Assembly (NCBI RefSeq): GCF_910577345.1
Contig: NZ_CAJTMT010000015.1
Span: 36,185 to 85,534 of the forward strand
Reading direction: 5' to 3'
DNA: 49,350 bases
Source: an uncultured Duncaniella sp.
GTDB taxonomy: Bacteria > Bacteroidota > Bacteroidia > Bacteroidales > Muribaculaceae
Made by a program: the position numbers and the translations under genes. The stretch's first letter is position 1; every line of letters starts with the position of its first letter. The notes under the pieces were generated by a model. That model made no database searches and was not told where the DNA came from. It saw only the letters and a program-made list of their open reading frames with translations. This document shows positions 7,817 to 16,465 of this stretch, in pieces.

Positions 7817-8543
7817 TGTATAGCAAAATTCTGTTTAAGCCTCTGCTGGCAAGATGCTCATCGACATGGGTATCAAAATCGCAGAGGGGTGCAAGATGAC
7901 GGCCGCATCCACCGCCGAGCACCACGACGGTGTCCTCGGGGAGACGGCTGCGATAATATCCGATTGAAGCCACCACGCTGTAGATGGCTCCGAGGGTCAT
8001 GGCCTCCGTAGTGTCATGGCCAAGGAGCGAGTCGTGGAGGGTTGACATGTGTTCCGGAAACGGCAGGAGCGGAAGACGCGCGGTGAAGTGGTTGAGGGCT
8101 TTCAACTGCATACTGATACCCGGGGCAATGTTGCCTCCGCGGTAGACACCCTCGGAATCGACAAAATCGTAGGTAGCCGCAGTTCCGGCATCGACCACGA
8201 GGATATTGCGTCTGGGAAATTCACTCCATGCACCGACGGCCGCCGCTATGCGGTCACATCCGAGGGTCTGCGGGGTTCCGTAGCCTATTTTTATCGGCAG
8301 AGGGGTCGAGGCACTCAGGCGATAGACACACCTCGCGAGATGGCTGAGTTTGTTGATGACCGGTCCATTATTCTGGACCACAGAGCAATATATGGCACCC
8401 GAAAGTGGGCGACGGTTCACGAAATCCTCGACAAAGGAGGGTGTGAGACGCTCTTCGATGACTGTGTCAACGAGCTGCATGTCATTCCAAAGCGAGATTT
8501 TCGCTTGGGAATTACCCTGGTCTATAGTCAAGTAATTGGCCAT
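7806..8543 (-). CDS. coaX: Type III pantothenate kinase
   Basis: CoaX phosphorylates pantothenate in the first step of coenzyme A synthesis, in the cytoplasm. The 245-residue protein has the ASKHA fold signatures of the type III family. The first phosphate loop is TIDQGNSQAKISLW near the N-terminus, GCDRIAAAVGA lies near residue 95, and DAGTAATYDFVD is followed by GGNIAPGISMQLKAL. A C-terminal VVLGGGCGRHL matches the family. The start at 8543 (MANYLTID) puts the nucleotide loop at the N-terminus as expected; the longer frame to 8594 adds 17 unlikely residues. The gene overlaps the following barrel gene. Confidence 0.93.
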   Translation of the reverse strand: MANYLTIDQGNSQAKISLWNDMQLVDTVIEERLTPSFVEDFVNRRPLSGAIYCSVVQNNGPVINKLSHLARCVYRLSASTPLPIKIGYGTPQTLGCDRIAAAVGAWSEFPRRNILVVDAGTAATYDFVDSEGVYRGGNIAPGISMQLKALNHFTARLPLLPFPEHMSTLHDSLLGHDTTEAMTLGAIYSVVASIGYYRSRLPEDTVVVLGGGCGRHLAPLCDFDTHVDEHLASRGLNRILLYNEN

Positions 8544-8637
8544 TTGTGATGATTTGGGAGCAAAATTACTTAAAATGCTGCAATTTCCCTGCAAATTAAG
8601 ATGTTTTTTGATTTTCCGGCTAACAGCACCTCCGTTT

Positions 8638-9039
8638 TCAGTCCAGTTTCTGACGCGGAATCATGATTGAGGTGTAGAGCGTGAGGAAACCACCGGCAAG
8701 GGTGAAGGCTATCCAGTCTTTTGCTCCGGCGGAGGGAAGGAAGAGAAAAACAGCGCCTACCATGAAGATGATGGCTGTCCATATCTCGATATGAAGAAGA
8801 CGGCGCAGGCGAACAGGTGCATTCTTCACAGCCGGAGCGACAAAACGTCCGACAAGAAGGATGACTGCTCCCGCGGCATAGAGATAACGCGCCCAATCCT
8901 GAGCGACACGGAGAAGCGGAAGGACAGCCGCGACCATTATGGCAAGGAGTCCGACGGTCACAAGGACTGTCGACAGGGTCTCACGTCCCTGCGAAGCGGC
9001 CGGGACAGAGGGATTATTGGATTTTGTCTTTTTACTCAT
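8638..9039 (-). CDS. Small four-helix membrane protein
   Basis: This 133-residue protein has a polar Lys/Ser/Asn-rich N-terminus and about four hydrophobic segments: VLVTVGLLAIMVAAVLPLL, YLYAAGAVILLVGRFVAP, IWTAIIFMVGAVFLFLP and IAFTLAGGFLTLYTSIM. No catalytic motif is visible and I do not recognise a named family. The start at 9039 overlaps the end of the FtsB-like gene by 8 bases (ATGAGTAA), which suggests coupled translation. Upstream in-frame ATGs at 9051 and 9084 are possible but less economical. Its position suggests an inner-membrane role, but no function can be assigned. Confidence 0.7.
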   Translation of the reverse strand: MSKKTKSNNPSVPAASQGRETLSTVLVTVGLLAIMVAAVLPLLRVAQDWARYLYAAGAVILLVGRFVAPAVKNAPVRLRRLLHIEIWTAIIFMVGAVFLFLPSAGAKDWIAFTLAGGFLTLYTSIMIPRQKLD

Positions 9040-9322
9040 AGATGTAGACATCTTCATCGGGATGTTGCATGTGGTACTGTTCACGGACTATTCTCTCCAT
9101 AGTCTCCTTGTCGGTGTCGAGCGAATGGTTGAGCTTGCGGTAATATTCGAGAGTATCGGTGGCCTCACTTATGGCCGCTTCAAGTTCCGTGATACGGCTC
9201 TCCTGCTCAACGGTGCGCATCAGCGAGTTTTCATTGACAAAAAGGACAAGGGCCGCCACCGTCAGTGAGGCAAGCAGCGTGAAGGAGAGATAGCGTTTAC
9301 ACCATGCGTAGAAATTGTTCAT
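9032..9322 (-). CDS. FtsB/DivIC-like septum formation initiator
   Basis: This 96-residue protein has the layout of the FtsB/DivIC family: a short cytoplasmic N-terminus, one membrane segment at about residues 12-30 (LSFTLLASLTVAALVLFV), and a coiled coil at about 35-70 rich in Glu and Leu. The ending ERIVREQYHMQHPDEDVYIYE closely matches the family's REQYHM..P.E pattern. Such proteins join FtsL and FtsQ/DivIB to activate septal wall synthesis. The gene lies between menA and the small four-helix protein, whose start it overlaps. Confidence 0.88.
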   Translation of the reverse strand: MNNFYAWCKRYLSFTLLASLTVAALVLFVNENSLMRTVEQESRITELEAAISEATDTLEYYRKLNHSLDTDKETMERIVREQYHMQHPDEDVYIYE

Positions 9323-9410
9323 TGTATGATGAGTCTGCCCTGCGGCAGTGATTGGGTTTGAGGAGTTTACTTTATGTATTGAAGAATTCCATCCGAAGCC
9401 GGCCGGACAA

Positions 9411-10295
9411 TCATGAAAGGCAGACTGTCAGCAGGAATCCTACGGCGTAGACGAGCATCAACACCGCAGTCATTCCAAGCATCGGATTCAGAGCCGGGCC
9501 GCTGAGGCGGGTCAGACGCAGCCAAAGGGCCGTATGACCGACAAGATAGATGGCAGGAACAAGCCACCACAACGCGCTTGAAGCAAGCCATGCCGGAAGC
9601 GTGAGGATGACGGCAAGAATGCCGTTGGCATAGTAAATCGCACCCATCGACCTGCGTCCGAGCCTTACGGCAAGCGTCTGCTTCCCGACGGCGCGGTCAT
9701 CATCGATGTCACGGTAATTGTTCACGATAAGCACATTGGCGCCCATCAGTCCCATTCCGACGGAAGCGGCAAGCAGCCACCAGCCCCACGGGCCACCCAT
9801 CAGCATATATGTGAGGCAGACGGGAATTATGCCGAAGAAGAATACAACGGCAACCTCTCCGAGCCCATGATGCGAAAGCGGATAAGGCCCTGTGCTGTAG
9901 GCCATGACGCCGAGAGCCGTAAGGACCCCGACGGCATACATCCACCACTCTCCGAAGAGAGCGACAAGCACGCATCCGACCGCACATGCGACGGCAAGGG
10001 TGGCGAAGGTGGCCACTTTCATAGCCGACGGCGTGATGTCACCTTCGGTCACACCACGCCGTGGTCCGTCACGACCGACGCGGTCAAAACCGCGCTTGAA
10101 GTCGTAATATTCGTTGGCGAAATTGGATGCTATCTGCGCCAGAAGTGCGAAAAGCAGACACAGGATTGCAGGGACGAGGCGGAAACGCCAGGTTGTGATT
10201 CCCAGTCCGACCGCATAAATCACTCCCGCAAGCGAGACGGGGAGAGTGCGGAGCCTCATCGCTTCAATCCAACATTTTACCTTGCTTCTGCCCAT
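9411..10295 (-). CDS. menA: 1,4-dihydroxy-2-naphthoate polyprenyltransferase (UbiA family)
   Basis: MenA attaches the polyprenyl tail to dihydroxynaphthoate in menaquinone synthesis at the inner membrane. The 294-residue protein has about eight to nine hydrophobic helices. Both Asp-rich UbiA motifs are present: NFANEYYDFKRGFDRVGRD near residue 65 and NNYRDIDDDRAVGKQTLAVRLG near 185. RLRTLPVSLAG near the N-terminus is typical of MenA. The frame is open to 10523, but that extension lies over the HIT gene in another frame. The start at 10295 (MGRSKVKCWIEAMRLRTLP) sits 13 bases past the HIT stop and fits family length. Confidence 0.9.
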   Translation of the reverse strand: MGRSKVKCWIEAMRLRTLPVSLAGVIYAVGLGITTWRFRLVPAILCLLFALLAQIASNFANEYYDFKRGFDRVGRDGPRRGVTEGDITPSAMKVATFATLAVACAVGCVLVALFGEWWMYAVGVLTALGVMAYSTGPYPLSHHGLGEVAVVFFFGIIPVCLTYMLMGGPWGWWLLAASVGMGLMGANVLIVNNYRDIDDDRAVGKQTLAVRLGRRSMGAIYYANGILAVILTLPAWLASSALWWLVPAIYLVGHTALWLRLTRLSGPALNPMLGMTAVLMLVYAVGFLLTVCLS

Positions 10296-10308
10296 TGCGC
10301 AGCCGTCT

Positions 10309-10719
10309 TTAATCTTCAGGATAAAGTTCGGAATATTTGGCCGAAATGCTCTTGGCAATCGCCTCCATCTCTTCGGGGGGAAGCTGGGTCTTGTTGTGAA
10401 AATCCATATCGGCTTCCGAGTTGATGGGAATGAGATGGATATGTGTGTGAGGCACTTCAAGACCGATGACCGCAACACCCACGCGCTTGCAGGGGATGGC
10501 AGCCTCGATGGCCTTTGCGACACGCTTGGCGAAGAGTGTCAGCGCGGAGTAGTCGTCGTCGGAAAGGTTGAAGATATAGTCATCCTCCTTGCGGGGAATC
10601 ACAAGCACATGGCCGGGGGCCACGGGATTGATGTCGAGGAAGGCATAGTGACGCTCGTCGGCCGCGATGCGGTATGAAGGAATCTCGCCGGCTGCGATCT
10701 TGCTGAAAATTGTTGCCAT
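10309..10719 (-). CDS. HIT-family nucleotide-binding hydrolase
   Basis: This 136-residue protein has the histidine triad HTHIHLIP at residues 91-98 and the upstream DINPVAPGHVLVIPRK at about 29-43, typical of the Hint branch. Hint proteins hydrolyse nucleoside phosphoramidates and acyl-adenylates in the cytoplasm. The start at 10719 (MATIFSKIAAGEIPSY) matches the family N-terminus exactly; the frame is open to 10764, overlapping the end of greA. It lies between greA and menA, 25 bases after the greA stop. Confidence 0.93.
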   Translation of the reverse strand: MATIFSKIAAGEIPSYRIAADERHYAFLDINPVAPGHVLVIPRKEDDYIFNLSDDDYSALTLFAKRVAKAIEAAIPCKRVGVAVIGLEVPHTHIHLIPINSEADMDFHNKTQLPPEEMEAIAKSISAKYSELYPED

Positions 10720-10744
10720 AACGCTCGTCTTTCGGGGTGTCTGA

Positions 10745-11215
10745 TTAGAAATTGATTTCAACAATCTCGAACTTCATGAGACCGGCGGGCACCTTGATTT
10801 CAACCTGTTCGCCGAGCTTGTGACCGAGAAGGCCCTGAGCGATGGGAGTGCTCGAACCGATTTTCTTCTCCTTGAGGTCAGCCTCCGAGTCGGCAACAAT
10901 GGTGTATTCCATCACCATGCCGTTAGCCACGTTCTTAATCTTAACGCGGTTGAGAATCTGCACTTCCTCGTTGTTGAGCTTGCTCTCGTCGATGATACGC
11001 GAGTTGGCCACGAGGTCTTTGAGCTGTGCGATCTTCATTTCAAGCATACCCTGAGCCTCCTTGGCGGCATCATATTCGGAATTCTCCGAGAGGTCGCCCT
11101 TGTCACGGGCTTCAGCGATAGCTGCAGATATGCGGGGGCGTTCCACTGATTCGAGAAACGCGATTTCTTCCATTTTTTTCTTGTAACCTTCCTTGGTCAT
11201 GTAAGTTATAGCCAT
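10745..11215 (-). CDS. greA: Transcription elongation factor GreA
   Basis: GreA rescues backtracked RNA polymerase by stimulating cleavage of the transcript 3' end. The 156-residue protein has an N-terminal coiled-coil finger (residues 1-78) with the tip DLSENSEY at 41-48, carrying the catalytic acids D41 and E44. The C-terminal FKBP-like domain includes STPIAQGLLGHKLGEQVEIKVP. It is the first gene of the minus-strand run. A strong Bacteroidota-type promoter lies at 11436-11465, which implies an untranslated leader of about 215 bases. Confidence 0.96.
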   Translation of the reverse strand: MAITYMTKEGYKKKMEEIAFLESVERPRISAAIAEARDKGDLSENSEYDAAKEAQGMLEMKIAQLKDLVANSRIIDESKLNNEEVQILNRVKIKNVANGMVMEYTIVADSEADLKEKKIGSSTPIAQGLLGHKLGEQVEIKVPAGLMKFEIVEINF

Positions 11216-11401
11216 GGTAGTATAAACGTTTGGGTTTTATTTGGTTATATTGTTAATTAAGCATAGTTAAACCGGCCTTCCCGAAGGATGGCGGCGCGAG
11301 AGGAAAGAGAGATGAATTTTCTCCGGGGACAGTTAAAAAATAAGGAATCCCGAGGCTTGCGGCTACGAGACCCTAACGGATGCGATGATTAGCAAATGTC
11401 T

Positions 11402-11432
11402 TAAAAAGTCAGCCAACCCTAATGGTTGACTA
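11402..11432 (-). promoter_or_regulatory. Hairpin with U-run at the 5' end of the greA leader
   Basis: On the minus strand, AGTAGTCAACC and GGTTGGCTGACT form an imperfect stem followed by TTTTT. It lies right after the predicted start point of the promoter at 11436-11465. It may terminate xerD transcripts, attenuate greA or protect the 5' end; the sequence does not decide among these. Confidence 0.45.
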
Positions 11433-11435
11433 CTG

Positions 11436-11465
11436 CAAAGGTAGTCACAATAATCCAAACCCCCA
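11436..11465 (-). promoter_or_regulatory. Bacteroidota-type promoter for greA
   Basis: On the minus strand TTG (11463-11465) is followed after 19 bases by TACCTTTG (11436-11443). This fits the Bacteroidota -33/-7 consensus. The next minus-strand gene is greA at 11215. Confidence 0.75.
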
Positions 11466-11485
11466 ATCCATTTAACATTAATTGA

Positions 11486-12433
11486 CTAATGACATTCGGG
11501 GTTCGGACGGTGGTTGCGGGGGTGGTAGGTGAGGATGTCGGAACGGAGGGTGGAGCTGTCGAGGTGAATGTAAATCTGGGTCGTCGCGATGCTTTCATGA
11601 CCGAGCATCTGCTGGATGGCGCGGAGGTTCGCTCCTCCTTCGAGAAGATGGGTGGCGAAGGAGTGACGAAGTGTGTGGGGCGAGATGTTTTTGCGTATTC
11701 CGGCTGTCTCGGCAAGCGATTTCACTATCTGGAAGATTCTCATGCGGGTAAGTTTCCCGCCCCTGCGGTTGAGGAAGAGAATGTTGGCACAATCGGGCTT
11801 GATGTCGAGGGTATCGCGGTCAAAGAGGTAGTCGGCAATCTCATCAAGCGCCACCTCAGAGATGGGCACCATGCGTTCCTTGTTCCCCTTGCCACGCACC
11901 ACAATATAGCCCTCCTCACCAAAGATTTTCGACACTTCAAGGTTGACAAGTTCGCTCACACGCAAGCCGCAACCGTAGAGTGTCTCCATTATCGCACGGT
12001 CTCTCTGTGCCTCAGCCTTCATGGGGTCGATGGCGGCTATCATTGAGTTGATTTCCTCTATAGTCAGCACTTCGGGCAGATGCAGACCGATTTTCGGCGA
12101 TTCGAGCATCTCGGTCGGGTCCGGGTTCAGATAGTCTTCAAGGCTGAGAAAGCGGAAAAACGAGCGCATTCCCGACACGATTCTGGCCTGAGAGCGCTCG
12201 GCGATGCCGAGGTCATGGAGTTCACCGATGAAATATCGCAAGGTGTCGACGGTAACGTCGCGCAAAGCCACGCCCGACGATGCAAGATATGACAAGAGCT
12301 TGTCCACATCCCTGCAATATGCCTCGCGGGTGTTGGCAGACATCCCCTTCTCCATCTGAAGATAGAGCCGGTAGGACTGCAAGACCTTTTCCACATCAAC
12401 TATCGAACGCATCGGCCGATATTTATCATTCAC
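11486..12433 (-). CDS. xerD: Tyrosine recombinase XerD
   Basis: XerD and XerC resolve chromosome dimers at dif. The 315-residue protein has the N-terminal SAM-like core-binding domain (about 12-105) and a catalytic domain with all expected residues: R158, K182, H253, R256, H279 and nucleophile Y288. Key strings are GCGLRVSEL, SPHTLRHSFATHLLEGG and MLGHESIATTQIY. Spacing between these residues matches E. coli XerD almost exactly, so a housekeeping recombinase is more likely than a mobile-element integrase. No attachment site or integration module lies nearby. The start may be M1 (12433) or M8 (12412). It begins 12 bases after the preceding gene's stop, so it probably shares that operon. Confidence 0.9.
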   Translation of the reverse strand: MNDKYRPMRSIVDVEKVLQSYRLYLQMEKGMSANTREAYCRDVDKLLSYLASSGVALRDVTVDTLRYFIGELHDLGIAERSQARIVSGMRSFFRFLSLEDYLNPDPTEMLESPKIGLHLPEVLTIEEINSMIAAIDPMKAEAQRDRAIMETLYGCGLRVSELVNLEVSKIFGEEGYIVVRGKGNKERMVPISEVALDEIADYLFDRDTLDIKPDCANILFLNRRGGKLTRMRIFQIVKSLAETAGIRKNISPHTLRHSFATHLLEGGANLRAIQQMLGHESIATTQIYIHLDSSTLRSDILTYHPRNHRPNPECH

Positions 12434-12445
12434 TTAAGAGTGTGT

Positions 12446-13045
12446 CTAAAAGTTAACTTCGAAGTCCTGACGCGGGAGATCGTGACGGTTCACAAAGATG
12501 TATGTATGCCTGTCTGTAAAGGTCATTCCACCTTTCATACGCGATTTAACGGTTGGGAAATCCTTGCGGTCAAGCCCGAAGACTACCACTGTCCCGCCAT
12601 TATCCATCACGGTCGATATGATTTCCGATTCGCGGGAAGACCTGTCGTTTGTCCGATATATGAACGACGCACCACACACGAGCATCACCCGCTCGGGGAG
12701 AAGCAGAGCCTCGTCGACAGCCGAGGGAGCAAGCACACGGACGCGCGAATCGGCTATCCTCACAGCCGACTGCATGGACGGACCCAGCTCCGGGTCAAGA
12801 ATCACCGCATCCGGTATAAACTCACAGACGAGGCGAAACAGCAACGAAGCTTTGCGGAACTCACGCTTTCCCGGACAAGATTCCCGCAGCACGGAATAGC
12901 CATAGTATTCACCTTTCTGCCTGAGAACGGTCGTGACGAAGCGGAAAGCAAATGGTGAGTGTATGCCGAATCCACGGCTACGCCATGCCCGTTTCAACCG
13001 TCTGAAACCGGGGACGGACCGATAGAGCCTACTTACCTTCCCCAT
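12446..13045 (-). CDS. Conserved protein of the Bacteroidota SAM-methyltransferase-like family
   Basis: The protein has about 199 residues. RSRGFGIHSPFAFRFV near the N-terminus is a strong Bacteroidota family signature often annotated as class I SAM-dependent methyltransferase-like. The later alternation of hydrophobic strands (AVILDPELG, RVMLVCGASFIYR, GGTVVVFGLDRKDF) suggests a Rossmann-like fold. No convincing SAM-binding glycine loop is visible, so activity is doubtful. The start at 13045 (MGKVSRLYRS) overlaps the end of the YfhO-family gene by 17 bases. It forms an operon with that gene and xerD. Confidence 0.6.
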   Translation of the reverse strand: MGKVSRLYRSVPGFRRLKRAWRSRGFGIHSPFAFRFVTTVLRQKGEYYGYSVLRESCPGKREFRKASLLFRLVCEFIPDAVILDPELGPSMQSAVRIADSRVRVLAPSAVDEALLLPERVMLVCGASFIYRTNDRSSRESEIISTVMDNGGTVVVFGLDRKDFPTVKSRMKGGMTFTDRHTYIFVNRHDLPRQDFEVNF

Positions 13046-15593
13046 CGGGTTTCTTGGCAGCAAAGCGCCTTACAGCAAGCCCCGCAGCAACAGCGAGAGC
13101 TATATATATAAGTATAATGGCAACGGTTGCCAAAGTATCGGTCGTGTGGAGCGACGGCGGATCGAATGTCATGACAATCTCATGGTCTCCGGCAGGCACG
13201 CGCATGGCACGAAGGACATAGTCGACGCGACCGATTTCAGCCGGCTTTCCGTCTATTGTCGCTGTCCATCCCCAGGGGAAGAACACCTCGGAGAATACGG
13301 CTACTCCTCCGGTGGTGCTGTGGCTGCGGTAGCTCAGGCGGTTGGGAGCATAGAAGGTCTCGACAATCGTATCACCGGGATTTACGGCGGCGGACTGGCC
13401 GAGGACAGATTCAAACTTCTTGTCGGCTACGGCAACCGAACGTGGGTCGATGGATGACAGAGCTTCCATCTCTGCATCGGGACTGTTGACATAGTCTACA
13501 TGCTCGACAAACCACGCATTGCCGTAAGCCTCAGGATTGCGGAGCACCTGACCGTCAAGGCTGACCACATAGCGGGCATTGAGCATATTAGCCACATTCC
13601 AGTCGGCATCGGTCTCCGCACCGCGCTGGAAATGTGAAAGATGACGGTCAATCAGGTCCTGATAGCGGGTGAGCTTCGCAGCGTGGTAGCCACCAATCAT
13701 CTTATGGTAATACGACGGATCGGCACTGTTGAAGCGGGGAATATCGAGCACTCGATAGTTCATAGTCGTATCCTGGAGGATGGCCTCGTCGACAGGCGTC
13801 TTGGCTATGGGCGCACCCACAATGAGCTGCTTTGCAACGAAGCTGTCATGGTTGACATAACGCTTGTTGACAGAATAGAGGTCGCCGAGCACGAGCACAC
13901 CGATTATGACGGCGGTCACACCCGCCGAAAGCTTAGCGCGCATGAATCCCGCGATAATCAAGGCTCCGATGGCCACAATCATGAAACTGCGCAGTGCATC
14001 CGCGCTTATCAGTCCGATGCGCAGACTCTCGACAGCCGAGTAGATGGCAGGATTCTGGAGGCTGAACTGGCGGGCGGTCGACGCATCATAGCCCTGCTGC
14101 ATGAGTGCGCTTGTGATATAGTTGTCAATCTCGCGGTCATTGTCTGAAATGACGCTGCCGTAGAATTCCGGCACACAGAAACCGATGGCGCAAATGGCAA
14201 GGGTGATTCCGAAGCTCCACCACACCTGTTTGCGGTAGCGCTCCCAGGCATTGCTCTCGGAAAGGAGCTGCTGCAGGGCCATGACTGCAAGAAGGGGCAT
14301 GGTAAACTCAGCGATGACAAGGATACTCTCGACAGTGCGGAACTTGGAATACATCGGAGCGACCGTGAGCATGAAATCAGTGAATACCATGGCATGTTTA
14401 CCCCATGCAAGCACTATGGAGAAGACAGTCAGAATGAGAAGTACCCATTTCATCGGGCCACGCACGATGAAGCAACCAAGGATGAAGAAGACGAAAATCA
14501 AGGCTCCGACATAGACAGGGCCGTTGGTTCCCTCAGGGTCGCCGAAATACTGGCTCATGTAGCCGAGATATTGCTGCTGCATCGCATCGAGCTTGCCTTC
14601 GTTCACCATCTGCTGTGCATCGGGGAGGTCAACGAGGCTCATGGCCACCATACGTCCTTTCTCGGGTTTTGCGGAAGCACCGCCCTTGACGTTGGGGATG
14701 ACCAGAGAGAAGGTCTCGGAGGGTTGATAGCTGTATTGAGTGATGTAGTCTTTGTCGAGACCTGCAGTGGCCGATGTTCCGGGTTGATTGCCCGAAGAAA
14801 GCTCGCTGTGACGGCCACGCATTGTCTCCTTGGCATACTCGTATGTGAGATAGAGACTCGGAGAATTGGCTGCTACGGCCAGACCTCCGGCAACGACAAG
14901 CACGCCTGTCGCGATGGCCCACTGACGCATCTTTTTCTCACGGACAGCCGAAATCAGACAGGCAATCACGATGCCGAGGATGACGAAAAGGAAGTAGTAG
15001 GTCATCTGGACGTGGTTTGATGCAATCTGCATCATTGCAAAAAGAGCGGCAAGCGAACCGCCGAGCAGATAGCGACCACGATAGCAGAGGATTATACCGG
15101 CAATTGTCGGGGGGATATAGGCAAGGGTGACGAACTTCCAGATATGTCCGGCACCGATGATGATTACAAAATAGGATGAGAATCCGTAGGCTATGGCACC
15201 GATGAGCGCCACATACCAGCGCATCTTCATTGCAAGAAGCAGGATGAAGAAACCGACCATCATCATCGCTATCAGCGAGGAGGGGGACGGAAGTCCGAGG
15301 GCCATGACGGTGTTTATCCACTTGTAGAGTCCGCTCGAAGGATAGGACGGTGAAATCTGGAATGTGGGCATTCCGGAGAAGAGAGAATTGGTCCAGCGCG
15401 ACACTTCGCCGGTCTGCTCGGCGTAAGCCTTGGCCTCCTGACCGATGGCTATACCCTGCTGCATGTCGTGTTGCTGCAACTGATTGCCCTCAGAGGCATC
15501 GGGATAGAAAAAAGCGAATGCGATGATGGCTATGATTGCAAGACCGCCTACAAAAGTGAGAATCGAGCGGTATTTCTTCAAAAAATCCTGCAT
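13029..15593 (-). CDS. YfhO-family multi-pass membrane protein
   Basis: This 854-residue protein has roughly 12-14 membrane segments and large extracytoplasmic loops. The N-terminal segment (SILTFVGGLAIIAIIAFAFF) is followed by a loop with SLFSGMPTFQIS, a typical start for YfhO-family proteins. The family has a GT-C-like glycosyltransferase topology and is linked in Gram-positives to glycosylation of lipoteichoic acid. Its role in Bacteroidota is not settled. The C-terminal extracytoplasmic part (about 650-820) ends in a last helix and a basic tail. It is the first gene of a three-gene operon with the methyltransferase-like gene and xerD. Confidence 0.8.
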   Translation of the reverse strand: MQDFLKKYRSILTFVGGLAIIAIIAFAFFYPDASEGNQLQQHDMQQGIAIGQEAKAYAEQTGEVSRWTNSLFSGMPTFQISPSYPSSGLYKWINTVMALGLPSPSSLIAMMMVGFFILLLAMKMRWYVALIGAIAYGFSSYFVIIIGAGHIWKFVTLAYIPPTIAGIILCYRGRYLLGGSLAALFAMMQIASNHVQMTYYFLFVILGIVIACLISAVREKKMRQWAIATGVLVVAGGLAVAANSPSLYLTYEYAKETMRGRHSELSSGNQPGTSATAGLDKDYITQYSYQPSETFSLVIPNVKGGASAKPEKGRMVAMSLVDLPDAQQMVNEGKLDAMQQQYLGYMSQYFGDPEGTNGPVYVGALIFVFFILGCFIVRGPMKWVLLILTVFSIVLAWGKHAMVFTDFMLTVAPMYSKFRTVESILVIAEFTMPLLAVMALQQLLSESNAWERYRKQVWWSFGITLAICAIGFCVPEFYGSVISDNDREIDNYITSALMQQGYDASTARQFSLQNPAIYSAVESLRIGLISADALRSFMIVAIGALIIAGFMRAKLSAGVTAVIIGVLVLGDLYSVNKRYVNHDSFVAKQLIVGAPIAKTPVDEAILQDTTMNYRVLDIPRFNSADPSYYHKMIGGYHAAKLTRYQDLIDRHLSHFQRGAETDADWNVANMLNARYVVSLDGQVLRNPEAYGNAWFVEHVDYVNSPDAEMEALSSIDPRSVAVADKKFESVLGQSAAVNPGDTIVETFYAPNRLSYRSHSTTGGVAVFSEVFFPWGWTATIDGKPAEIGRVDYVLRAMRVPAGDHEIVMTFDPPSLHTTDTLATVAIILIYIALAVAAGLAVRRFAAKKPDGEGK

Positions 15594-15637
15594 GGGAAGG
15601 TTTGAGTTATGAAAGTTAAATTTTTCAGTGCAAGAAA

Positions 15638-15676
15638 ATCATGAATCATGAATTATGCATCATGAATCATGAATCG
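15638..15676. repeat. Short iterated word CATGAAT
   Basis: CATGAAT or close variants occur five to six times in about 40 bases between the YfhO-family gene and the lipoprotein gene. It is palindromic in part (TTATGCATCATGAATCATGAA). Nothing else is visible in this gap. Confidence 0.6.
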
Positions 15677-15680
15677 TATC

Positions 15681-16256
15681 CTATTCCGCCGGGCGGAGTT
15701 CAAGCGGTATTTCGACCGGTTGGGGAGCCGGGACAGTGTCAACCTTGGCCGGAGTAGTATCCACCGGCTCTTCGGGCGCACTCACAAGCGAACCGTCCTG
15801 CATCGCATCATAGTCCCTGAGTTTAGCGCGGAAAGCCTTGGCGATAGAGTCGAAATCAAGCGACGGATTCTTGGAATATGCCTTCTGGAAAGCCGCACGG
15901 GTATCCTTGGGATTGACACTGAGCGCAATGTCGTAGACATCCACAAATTTGCGCAGTGTCTCCAGGTCGCGACGCGATTCGTGCTTCTTCGTGGCATCAT
16001 TGTGGAGGGTGACGAAAGCCGTCAGCACCTGAACGGTCTGTTCGGGCGTGAAATCATCGACGAAGAGCGACATGCTGTCGGCCATCACCGACGCCTGTTT
16101 CAGATTTCCGGAAGTCAGAGCCTGTTCGAGCTGCGATTTCTGCACCTCGACCTCCTCGGCCATGGGTGCGGCCTCGCTCTTCTTCGAACCGCCACAAGCT
16201 GCCACTGCAATGCCGGCAAACACGGCAAGCATTATTATGAAGATATTCTTTTTCAT
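15681..16256 (-). CDS. Hypothetical lipoprotein
   Basis: This 191-residue protein begins with a lipoprotein signal, MKKNIFIIMLAVFAGIAVAAC, with the acylated cysteine at C21. The mature part is mostly helical and charged (about 30-140) and ends in a Pro/Val/Glu-rich tail (about 150-190). I do not recognise a domain. The start at 16256 gives a proper signal sequence; the longer frame to 16340 does not. A TAACTTTG -7 element lies at 16287-16294 on this strand, so the leader would be about 25 bases. It appears to be transcribed alone. Confidence 0.7.
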   Translation of the reverse strand: MKKNIFIIMLAVFAGIAVAACGGSKKSEAAPMAEEVEVQKSQLEQALTSGNLKQASVMADSMSLFVDDFTPEQTVQVLTAFVTLHNDATKKHESRRDLETLRKFVDVYDIALSVNPKDTRAAFQKAYSKNPSLDFDSIAKAFRAKLRDYDAMQDGSLVSAPEEPVDTTPAKVDTVPAPQPVEIPLELRPAE

Positions 16257-16286
16257 GTCAACGCGTTTAGGGTTATTTATGACACG

Positions 16287-16294
16287 CAAAGTTA
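16287..16294 (-). promoter_or_regulatory. -7 element upstream of the lipoprotein gene
   Basis: TAACTTTG on the minus strand fits the TANNTTTG consensus about 30 bases from the start codon. The -33 region is only T-rich. Confidence 0.45.
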
Positions 16295-16402
16295 CACATT
16301 TAATTGAAAAGAAAAAAGCGGCTAACCACCATAAATACATACCTTAATCTATATGACACGCTCCGTACGCATCAGACACGGCCACAATCAAACCTCAGGC
16401 GT

Positions 16403-16438
16403 AAAAAAAGCAGGAACCGTGGGTTGCACGATTCCTGC
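16403..16438 (-). terminator. Intrinsic terminator of rpsA
   Basis: On the minus strand GCAGGAA pairs with TTCCTGC, with an inner CGTG/CACG extension, followed by seven T. It begins about 30 bases past the rpsA stop. Confidence 0.85.
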
Positions 16439-16465
16439 CGGAAGTATGGTTGATATTTTCAACGA

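Noticed and set aside
11486..12433. Mobile-element integrase instead of XerD
   Set aside because: Active-site spacing matches XerD, and no attachment repeat or cargo genes are nearby.
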